Source of the DNA: Mesorhabditis belari
Lineage: Eukaryota > Nematoda > Chromadorea > Rhabditida > Rhabditidae
Assembly: GCA_958450365.1 (NCBI GenBank)
Contig: CAUEEP010000939.1
Span: 2,418,001 to 2,482,000, forward strand
Length of the DNA: 64,000 bases
Direction: 5' to 3'
Shown in pieces: positions 55,567 through 64,000 of the stretch. Made by a program: the position numbers and the translations under genes. Numbering within the stretch: the first letter of the stretch is position 1; the number at the start of each line of letters is the position of its first letter. The notes beneath the pieces were generated by a model. The model was not told the DNA's origin. It did no database searches and worked only from the letters and a program-made list of their open reading frames with translations.

Positions 55567-57672
55567 ATGATGAGAGCTCTTTTCGTGGCTCGAGCCATCA
55601 AAACTACGACAATACCGATGATTCGCACTTTTGCACCACTGGTATGCTTTGCTGATGTTAATTATGCGCATAACTTTAACTTATGATTAAAATCATCGCA
55701 TAACTTATGATTAAAATCTTGAAGAAACATTTGTTTTATTCTTGGCTTAATATGTAACGTTTAGCGCTTCGAACACGCTCGAATAGCAATGCCACCATTG
55801 GACTTCGAACAAAGACGCTTCTACAGTGCTCCACCTGGCAAAAAAGGCTTCCTCGGAAATTTGGTTGACAATGTTCGCGAGGAACTTGAGCGAAACAAGG
55901 AATTACAGGTAACGATTTCTGATTTGTCGGGAAAAATTATTTTTAGGAGAGCAAAAAGAAACTTAACGAGAGAATGCAAGAGTTGAACGATTCAGAGGCT
56001 CTCAAAGAAGCCCGAAAGAAATTTGTAAGTTGGAGAAATTTGTGCTATTAATGTTGTTTTGTTTAGGATATTGTGGAAAAGGAGAGTTTCAAAAGCTCTG
56101 AAGTGATCAAAGTGAAAATGCAAGAGCTAACAGACCAGATGACCAAGGTAATGTCATTAATTCTTTCGAATGATAATTTTTTTAGATGGTGAGAGAAATT
56201 CAAAAGACTGAGGCTGGAAAGAAGCTGACGGCTGCCGGTGAAGAGGCGTTAAAACAAGTAGGTCATTCGGTGTTTGATAAAATTAAGGTTTTGATCACAG
56301 CCGTATTCTTTCAACTTAGGCCCGAGCTGCAGCTGAACAAATCGAGAAGGTTGCCGAGAAAGTCGGGGATACGGAGGTCTACAAGACTGTTTCAACGGTG
56401 AGTTGGTATTGCTGCTTTAAGGTGTCGAGTTTCTAAAAGAACGTATCAGCTTTGTCAAAATAACGCTTTGTTTAGGGTGTTAAAACGGTACAAAAGGAGA
56501 TTGACAACATTACTGATGTACGAATGTACAGCCGGCCAGGTTCGTTTTGTAGCAATTCAAGTGCAAGTTTTGTTATAGAAACACTGAAAAAACGAAGTGA
56601 AAACGATTTGAGCAAGGAATGGGAGAAAAGAAACGTGGCGGCTAACGAGTAAGTGACTTCTGGACACAAAAGAAATGGGAATTATCTTTAGTGATGCCAC
56701 TGACATTCAACTACACAAAGATTCGAAGTGGTATGAAGGCTGGAAAAAGTTTAGCGAGGAAAACAAATACTATAACAGTAAGTTTTCTTGTTCTTGAAGA
56801 AACTGGTTCTTGAAGTTATTGAATAGGAAAATTGCTAATCGCGTGTTTTAGAATTGCTTGACTGGAAAATCCGCTATGACGAAAGCGACAATGTCGGTGT
56901 GCGACTACTTCGTGGAATTACCGAACGAGTTGCTGGCGTTTTCAGTGAGAAATTTTTTAACTGTACAAAAATAGTAAATTTTAGGCGGAAGTAATGAAGT
57001 CTCCGAAGTTCTCACACAAATTGCAAAAATCGATCCGAAATTTGACAAGGTTTATACTGTTTTGTGTCTATTTCATCGAAGTTTAGTTGGATTGGTTACG
57101 ATTTTGCGAAAAAGAAGTGATTCCCAATATCCTTGAAGCTTTCATTCGCATGGACGCGGAGGTGCTTGAGGATTGGTGCTACGAGAGGGTATTTATCTCC
57201 TTCATTCTATGTAATTTGTTCGATTTAGGCATTTGTGGCGATGTCAAATGTGATCAAAGAGTACAAGAAAATCCACTTCAGCACAAAAGACAGCCGAATT
57301 ATTGATATCAATAAAGTGGAGGTTGGTTTTTGTCATGCGCTCACATTGCAAGAATTTTTAGCTCGTTTCTGGTAAAATGATGGAGCACGGACCGGTGCTA
57401 ATCATAACTTTTCAGGTTTGGAAGGCTATACAGCTTTTAAATACCTATTTAGGCATTCATGATAAATGTTGTCAAAAATGCCGAGGGAAAAGTAGTGCAT
57501 GGAGATCCGGTGAGTTGATTAGACTTGAAAAGTAAAGCAGATAAACCTTTAGAATAACCCCGTTCGAGTGACACATGTTTGGGTTATGTGCAGAGATATG
57601 GAGGAGTTTAATCCAACTTTGGCCTGGAAATTACTGGAAGTCCATATGCAAGAAGCACCACTCGCCATTTAA
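55567..57672 (+). CDS. TIMM44: TIM44, mitochondrial import motor subunit
   Basis: Sixteen exons, 443 residues (human 452): 55567-55641, 55765-55908, 55947-56024, 56067-56147, 56186-56257, 56320-56397, 56476-56539, 56579-56648, 56692-56777, 56852-56944, 56985-57049, 57087-57188, 57229-57321, 57362-57415, 57453-57509, 57553-57672. A basic presequence (MMRALFVARAIKTTTIPMIR) comes first, then GKKGFLGNLVDNVREELERN, the conserved N-terminal motif, then a coiled region. The C-terminal membrane-binding domain has YDESDNVGVRLLRGITERV, EDWCYERAFVAM and GKMMEQGPVLIITFQA-like GKMMEHGPVLIITFQ. TIM44 tethers mtHsp70 to the TIM23 channel in the matrix. All phases agree. A TTGCTTAG acceptor two bases before the ATG suggests trans-splicing. 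All 15 acceptors end TAG. Confidence 0.97.
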
Positions 57673-58077
57673 ATTGCATTTTCGATAAATAGGTTTTTAT
57701 ATTTGTTTTCTTTTGTTTGTGAGCTCATGTTGCCGATAACGATTTGTTCCTTTAATTTGTTGCTTAGGATTCTGTAATTTTCCTTTTTTTTCAAGTGATA
57801 TCATCAAATGTTCTCCATAAACGGGTATTCTCAATTAAACTTTTTTTGTTATCGCTTACTTGTTCTTGTTTTTGATTTGATTAGATTGTATTAGTTTAGT
57901 TGTGTAAATCTAGAGTTTGTTTAATAAATTTTCTCGTTTAGAAAAAAGCACGTTTTGGTTAATCTGCGCGGTTTTGTTTGAGCGAATAACTGTCTTTATC
58001 AAAAGTTTAAAGTGGAGGGGAACCTTATCAGTTACTTTAGCCTTTGTGTCTGTTTTTCGCGTGATTCGCAAAAGAAA

Positions 58078-58955
58078 ATGGGTGGTCGGACGTTTTTATT
58101 AGTTGCTGCGATCGGATTTCTGGTAAATTTGTCTATTAGCAACCTAAAATAAACAAAAGTAAAGCAAAGTTTAAGTCTATGGGTTTAAAAAACTATCTCA
58201 CGATTTTTTTAGTTTGCGTTGACGTTTTCCTACGAGGTTTTCGTTTCTTCATACGTTTTTGCAATCGTTGAGTCACCACGTGAATTGGCCTACGCCTATG
58301 AATTGTTGCCTTCATCCAATATTGGTCCAATCTTCCCATCGCATCCAACCAATGAGTAAGTACTTGGCCTAAATATACTTTAATTTTGTATTTCTTTAAA
58401 GATCATTTATTTAGCTTGCCTGTTTATTTTGCCAATCCACCGAATGCTTGCTCTCGATTGAATAATTTTTGGGTTCATCCACCTGTGAGTTTAAACTACA
58501 TAAACCCTCATGGAAATATTTCGATTTTAGCCATATTTTGCATTATTGGTGAAACGTGGTGGCTGCACTTTTGTCGAGAAAGCTATTCAGGCGGAAAAAG
58601 CCGGTGCCGTGTTGATGATTGCCACGGATGTTGGTAAAGGATTTTTATTTTACCAGAACACATTTTTTCATTTAGATGATGATCGTTGGCAAAATGGACA
58701 TATCGACATGCTAGGTGATGAAACGGAACGCCATCCTGACATATGGGCTGCATTCCTTGTTGGTGCAAGCGGGCAAAAGTGGATCAATTATTTTGAAGCA
58801 AATCCAGGAAAATCGGTAGGTTTTTTTGCTAGTGTATTCGAATTGAAATCAATTAGATTCGAATCACCGCGCCAATCAATCACACATTTTACGATCTTGA
58901 GCGACATCGGACACCACCAGCACCATGGGAGATTCTCCATTTCGAAAGCGACTAA
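58078..58955 (+). CDS. Secreted protease-associated (PA) domain protein, PRADC1-like
   Basis: Six exons: 58078-58122, 58213-58355, 58415-58484, 58531-58633, 58676-58815, 58857-58955; 199 residues (human PRADC1 is 188). The signal peptide MGGRTFLLVAAIGFL is followed by the PA fold: LPVYFANPPNACSRLNN, ALLVKRGGCTFVEKAIQAEK (the PA hallmark RGGC-F), GAVLMIATD, and HPDIWAAFLVGASGQKWINY. The C-terminus is PPAPWEI, like the PPW motif that ends PRADC1. There is no protease domain, so it is a stand-alone PA protein of the secretory pathway; its function is poorly known. The start lies 405 bp after the TIM44 stop on the same strand, so co-transcription is possible. The last junction (58816-58856 intron) was chosen because it alone restores the PPAPW ending. 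Confidence 0.9.
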
Positions 58956-59186
58956 GGTTTTTAGAACAGCATTTTGCATTCAAAACTTTTTTAGGTAGCT
59001 ATCTAAATTTATTTTCAAACTAACTTTTCTAACATTTATTGTCTATTTATCATTTATCATCTTTCTAGTCAACCCTCTGTGTTATTTTGCCTTTATTTTT
59101 GAAATATGGGTTTCTATCATACGGGCATGCTAAGTATTCTCTGTGATAAATTTTTATTCACTAAAACAAGCCTAAAATAAAGGAAG

Positions 59187-62000
59187 TTAATCCGTTTTTG
59201 TTTTAGAAGATCTCGAGAAGATTTTTTTGAAGATGTAAGCTAATACGAAAACAAAAATGAAGAAAATGACGATAATTGAGAAAATTATGTCGACGAGGTA
59301 AAAAGTAAAAATCGAAAGTTGTCTTCCGTAGGGATCGAGCTGAGGAAATGGACCTGTTATTTGTTATTAATTGTATATGAATCCTTTCAAACCATGTTTA
59401 GCCGCAAATTCGGTAAATTTGACGAGTTGCTCTTGTGGTGAAATCGGTCTCTCGGCGATCATTTTGGCCAAATGCTTGGCGGCTTTATCAAGTCTGAAAA
59501 GCTTTTGAAGAGCTCAATCATTTTTGTGCAAACTCTGGATCGTGGAGTAGTTGGCGAATCGTTTTTGTCAGTGTTGCTTGATCTTTGAGATCGTTTTTCT
59601 CCAAGAGAATACTCGAACCGTGCTTTTCGATCACTCGAGCGTTGTGATGTTGATCACCGAACATTGGGATTAGAATTGCCTAAATGTTTTTTTCATTTGG
59701 TTTGCCAACTTGTAGCACGAACTTTTTTCCCACGAAGCACCAACTCATTTGTACTTCCCGCTCCGGCATGTGTCATAAATCCACTCAATCGCTCATCACC
59801 TGTCACAATTTTTAAATAATTTGCTTCGTTTCCCTTTACATACTCAGCAAGTCTGTTTGTGGAACCCATTTGTTTAGAATGATATTCTCAGCTCCTCTCT
59901 TCACTCCTTCATCGCTTGGATCCTCGTATTTCCAGATGAAAGTCACGTCGGGGAGTCTGAAGTGAAAGAGTGAAAGAGTCGAACTTTGAATAATGTTTTA
60001 CTCTTTCATTGCTTCGACAAGTCCGATTTTGAAGTCATTTGGCATGTCGACACTTTTTGATAAAGAGCCAAAAGAGATGAGAATTGTGTGTGGACGTAGG
60101 TTGAGAATCTCATTCCATTCCTATTTGAAATGGTATTGATTGATTGATTGATTGATTAAAGCAAGAACAGTTTGATAGTCAAACCTCTGTGATTTTTGCT
60201 TTTGATGGAGGTGGAACTGAAATCCCGCCAATATTGATAATTTTATATATCGTGGGCATTGGGAATTCGAAGAGTGGCTCTGTATTTGGCATCATAAAGC
60301 ACGCACGATTCAATTGCTCCTGAAATTTTTGATTTCTGAAAACTTTTCTTTCTTTACCAATCCACCAGGGTACTCTGGATCGTATTTCTTGATGAGATCG
60401 TCCACTTGACTTATCATTGATCCAACAGCAAACTGAAAAAGGAATTAACGTTGGTGGAAAGGATTTACATCAAAAAAATTAGGATTTTTAGATGAAAAGC
60501 CGAGTTTAATTGTGAGTCTGAATTTAGATGAAGATCCTTGTCTGACCTGTTCGAACAAAAACGACATCGTGTTTTTGGCGCGTCCCCAAAACGTCATTCG
60601 ATCCGATGCGTCTCCTGACATTCCTTTAAAATATACAACTTTATAGTTTCTTATTGTTTTATAACCTGGTACATAGCTAAGCGCCACTGGAACGCCGGTC
60701 ATTGAAGAAAAACTGTTGCTGATTGATGTAGAGAGAAGAATTGAGAATTTGTCGAGATGGAGACGATGGAAGATCCCTGAAATGAGGAGGAGGTTGGGTT
60801 AAACTAAAAAATACGATATCGTTTTTGTTCGAACAGGTCAGACTCGGATCTTTATCATATAGGATGATTTGGATCATCTAGTCATCATATAGAAGATCAT
60901 CTATAGAAGATATAGAAGATCACCAAGAATTTGCAAAATCACGGCCCCCAGGCAGGGACCGAACCCCCCGCACGAGGGAGGGGCGTATTGGAGACCTTTT
61001 CTGCCCCTCTCAAGGGACCGTTCTGCTTCGTCCTCTTGCCGTTTGCCATCTGCTTCGTTAATCTTCGTTCATCCATTGCTGAGAATCTTTCGAACAATAA
61101 GAGCACTACTGAATGCAATTCCAACTCTTCGCACTGCTGAATTCAATCCCAATTTCCCACCAAATCCACAAACATCAAATGGTTGTGACATGGCGTAGTC
61201 GAAATTGTATCCCCTTAGCCGCTCAATCAATGTCTCGTTTTGCATCAATTCTAAAATTTTCTCTTTTTCAAGCTAGACCATACTATTTCTACCATCACAA
61301 AACTCGTAGTTGAGCTTTCGAAACTGGCGCATCATCTGGGAATTTCGTCTCTCATTTTCAATTTTTGTTTTCGCAAACCTTTGCCATTGTGAAGAAGTAG
61401 AAAGTGGGTGTCTCCCATCGAACTTTTAAACCTTCATCCACTGCTTTAATCGTTTTGGCTACTTCGGGATTCGGGGAAATTCGAATCAACTGAAAGACAA
61501 AGAGTTCGAAGGCTTTTGGTTTTAAACTCTTTTAGCTACGTTGACCTTGACCTTGACAAGTTACTTGACCTTGACAAGTACCTTGGCCTTGACAAGTACC
61601 TTGACCTTGACAAGTACCTTGGCCTTGACAAGTACCTTGACCTTGACAAGTACCTTGACCTTGACAAGTTACTTGACAGTGCTATTATCGTAATATTGCC
61701 AAAACTCAAGTCTACCTCTGCTTTCTTTGATCCAGGCTTGTGATTCGGATTGAAGTCGGGTTGTAGAATAACCTAAAGCCGACATGAAGCAAAATAGATC
61801 TCAAAATAGCTCTGAACAAATCCCTAAAAGAATCGAATCAAACAAACCACATGATGTCCGGCATCGATCAAAACATCGGCTACTTTACCCACAAAATTCA
61901 CATGTGAATGCCCGAAACTTGGTTGATAAAGCAAAATTTTTAGACAATCAACAGTCAGACAAAATGTCAGTGATAGAAAAATGCGGATTTGTAACCTCAT
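59187..62000 (-). CDS. UDP-glucuronosyltransferase (UGT, glycosyltransferase family 1)
   Basis: Fifteen exons, 521 residues: 61848-62000, 61716-61772, 61379-61489, 61293-61335, 61161-61250, 60666-60776, 60547-60614, 60358-60432, 60185-60319, 60002-60120, 59844-59956, 59723-59799, 59534-59679, 59393-59493, 59187-59353. The signal peptide MRLQIRIFLSLTFCLTVDC leads into FGHSHVNFVGKVADVLIDAG. The acceptor-binding half has FDVCGFG and TGVPVALSYVPG. The donor-binding half carries the UGT signature: FGSLSKS, WVPQTDLL, FMTHAGAGSTNEL (signature His), PMFGDQHHNA. A C-terminal transmembrane helix (IIFSIIVIFFIFVFVLAYIF) anchors it in the ER. It conjugates small lipophilic compounds with a UDP-sugar. The length is normal and no key residue is lost. 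It converges with the PA-domain gene (231 bp between stops). Confidence 0.95.
60938..60990 (-). pseudogene. tRNA-like 3' fragment in UGT intron
   Basis: Minus strand GGGTTCGGTCCC (B-box variant, about 60954-60965) inside a GCGGGGGG/CCCTGCC stem. No D arm. Lies in the 384-bp intron between UGT exons 5 and 6. Confidence 0.4.
61540..61675. repeat. 18-bp minisatellite in UGT intron
   Basis: About seven copies of CCTTGACAAGTACCTTGA, between UGT exons 2 and 3. Confidence 0.9.
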
Positions 62001-62396
62001 TTCTTAATTTTCTTTTGGCAAGTGAAACTGGAGGTAAAATTTGATTTTTCCCTCCCTCTTCTGATATCACTCTTCTCTCAGACGCTTCCGAAATCACAAT
62101 GCTTTTCTCTTTTCTCAAAAAATATTCAGTTATCAATTTTTCGTTAGTTTGTTCCCTGTTTGAGGTCATAAACCATCACAAATCAAACAAACAAACGCCA
62201 ATTTGGGGTCATATTCTTTGTGTGCAACTTTTTGACTCCAATTTACTTGGAGCAAAGTATCGGTGAGCATGGGAATAACTCATTTGAACATGAGCATGAA
62301 AATTCCAAAGCTTGGTACTCAAGAACAAACAGCTAACTGGCGAGCTGGGAAATATGGCGAACGTATTGTGATTGCTTCTTTCCCTCTGGGAAACTA
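62001..62396. other. UGT upstream region
   Basis: Promoter side of the UGT gene. No recognised motif. A short minus-strand ORF upstream of the UGT ATG is in a different context and not supported. Confidence 0.4.
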
Positions 62397-62397
62397 A

Positions 62398-62506
62398 GCG
62401 TCAGTGGCTCAGTGAGTAGAGCGTCTGTCTGGAAGGGATCGAGGGGTGGATAGAGCTTTCCCTGGAAGGAGTCGAACGTTCGATTCCCCTCGACCAATCT
62501 CTATCT
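62398..62506 (+). pseudogene. tRNA-like sequence with an inserted hairpin
   Basis: D arm GGCTC-AGTGAGTA-GAGC, a CTGGAAG loop (would present GGA), and B-box-like CGTTCGATTCC (62477-62487). Between them, TCGAGGGG (about 62444) and CCCCTCGA (about 62486) are complementary and pair across an insertion of about 35 bases, giving an extended arm. Confidence 0.55.
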
Positions 62507-63117
62507 TTGCCAAATCCTTTTGAAAAGCCGGCTGTGCTGGGCATCCGCTACACGGCGGTTTACCTAAAAGCATACAGGTAAAATGAACTTAAAAATATTG
62601 CTCGGCAGCAGAAAAATGCGTAAGATGTAATTTGTGAAAGATGTGAAAGAGTACTGTATCTACCTAGAGGTACTGAGGGCACGTAGCACAAATCTAATTG
62701 CAGATTCGGATTCCTCACCCCCGAAAACCCCCGAGTACAAATTTTCAGTTTTCTAGCTCACTTCGTTGTAATTTTATGTTAACGTAATTTGTATTGTCGC
62801 GTAGGCGTGACGGATGGACAGACAAACAGATGGACGGACAGACAGACAGACGGACGGACAGACAGACAGCCGAACGGACAGACAGACGGACGGACAGACA
62901 AACAGACAGCCAGACAGACAGCCAAACAGACAGCCAGACAGACAGCCAGACAGACAGCCAGACAGACAGCCAGACAGACGGACAGACGGACCGATGGACG
63001 GACAGCCAGACAGACAGACGAACGTTTTATTTTTTGTAGATAGTAAATGAAAGGAAAGGGAAAATGAAAAATTAATAAAATTACCATTTACAAATGAGAC
63101 GAGCACAAAAGTAAAAA
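62507..63117. other. Intergenic; dispersed repeat and CAGA/CGGA satellite
   Basis: 62700-62765 is a third copy of the dispersed repeat seen at 3272 and 43550. 62808-63025 is a CAGACAGACGGACAG satellite. Overlapping ORFs on both strands are repeat artefacts. Confidence 0.7.
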
Positions 63118-64000
63118 ATGCCATACATTTTCACTCAATTTTTCCTGCACCTCGTCATTTTTCTTGGATCAACGAATTCTTGTAAGTTTTTAGTGTTTTT
63201 TACAAGATTTTATTATTGGTGCTAAGAAAATCCAGGTTTTACAACATATTCTTTAGAGGCAAAATGGTGATGGAGACATATGAGATTATGGAACCAGCAA
63301 ACGAAGATCAGTTAGCACCTCCGCCTCCGCCTCCTACCACGATTCGTTTTTAATTCTTTATTTGTTATTTGTTATCCGGACGCTTGAAAAAGCATTGTCA
63401 GAATATTTCTATGGTGCAAAAGTAGTTGGGGGCCAATCTGTCTCGTCTTGACATGTTGACAGACTAAAATTCGTCCTGACATGTTGAAATTTTACACTGC
63501 GGGCTTTTGATGATGCTGAATCGATTGGTGATATTTGCAAACTATTTCTCTTTATATATGAAGTCTTGTGGAAATGGCAGCATAACTTTAGAAGCTTGCT
63601 TTGGCAGCATAACTTTGGAAGCTTGCTGTACCTCTTCTGGGATGAAGTTGCCAAAAATATCCTTTGTTTTAAATGTTTTGTTGCCATTGTTTTATTGTTA
63701 TTATTAAAATTATTGTTGCATTCTTGTAAAATCAAAATAACAAGAAATAGAAAAATATAAAAGCCATAACATCAAAATAACAAGAAATCATACTTTGAAA
63801 ATTCGATTCAGCATCATTAAAAGCCTTCAGTGTAAAATTTCAACATGTCAGTTTATTGGCTCAACTACCTTTGCCCATTTCATGCCTTGTTATAAATTAC
63901 TGATATTTTAGACCAGCTCGATCGTGATGACGATGATTTGAACCTCGACTCGACGGAACCGCCAAAAACTTGCGTGCAGAAATCGAAAAAACGAGGAAAA
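63118..64000 (+). CDS. 5' part of a possible secreted acidic protein, runs off window
   Basis: Exon 1 (63118-63181) starts MPYIFTQFFLHLVIFLGSTN, a good signal peptide, and ends at T|GTAAGT in phase 1. The acceptor ATATTTTAG at 63903-63911 opens an exon in the matching phase that reads YQLDRDDDDLNLDSTEPPKT, then a basic CVQKSKKRGK to the window edge. The intron (63182-63911) contains a foldback element, and other acceptors inside it lead to stops. Two coherent exons are thin evidence. No family is recognised. Confidence 0.4.
63476..63851. repeat. Foldback element
   Basis: CTGACATGTTGAAATTTTAC at the left pairs with GTAAAATTTCAACATGTCAG at the right. The inner pair is GATGATGCTGAATCGA and its complement. 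Lies in the intron of the terminal gene. Confidence 0.85.

Noticed and set aside
58546..58998. 150-residue ORF continuing past the PA domain as the real C-terminus
   Set aside because: Reading through 58816 loses the conserved ending; a 41-bp intron (58816-58856) restores a PPAPWEI terminus typical of the family.
62774..63124. Overlapping ORFs on both strands with TDRQTDG or SVCLSGC repeats
   Set aside because: Same type of satellite; no splice sites, no start context and no family motif.

Overview
This window is nematode nuclear DNA. The evidence is AT-rich sequence, protein genes cut by many 35-60 bp GT-AG introns, TTTTAG or TTTCAG acceptors placed a few bases before start codons (typical of spliced-leader trans-splicing), pogo/Tigger- and Tc1-type transposon relics, and dense tRNA-like repeats. 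No species can be named from sequence alone. All gene models below were assembled by hand from reading frame, splice-site phase and family motifs; single-frame ORFs mislead here because most exons are 50-150 bases.

Layout. 1-10.8 kb: no supported host gene; nested foldback elements, a Tc1-like transposase relic, a broken non-LTR retrotransposon with a minisatellite inside its coding sequence, and dispersed repeats. 10.8-11.6 kb (-): a two-exon gene for a small one-helix membrane protein. 13.5-42.2 kb (-): one very large ABCA-family lipid transporter, about 2,330 residues in about 70 exons, with two transmembrane domains and two complete ATPase domains. Its introns hold most of the repeats: minisatellites, foldback elements and ten tRNA-like loci. 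42.2-53.6 kb: no supported gene; at least five families of short non-autonomous transposons.

53.6-64 kb is gene-rich. CRIPT (-) and TIM44 (+) are divergently transcribed from about 1.1 kb, over half of which is one foldback element. TIM44 is followed 405 bp downstream on the same strand by a secreted protease-associated-domain protein like PRADC1. A UDP-glucuronosyltransferase (-) converges on it. The first exons of a possible secreted acidic protein (+) run off the right edge. The genes are single-copy housekeeping or detoxification functions and do not form one pathway.

Points of most interest: about 10 introns per kb of coding sequence in every gene; a gene-specific acceptor bias (TIM44 and the PA gene use TAG at all 20 acceptors); several unrelated foldback families that all leave 8-bp target duplications, one with a conserved 50+ residue ORF; and tRNA-like loci in which tandem repeats or a perfect 32-bp foldback take the place of the anticodon region.
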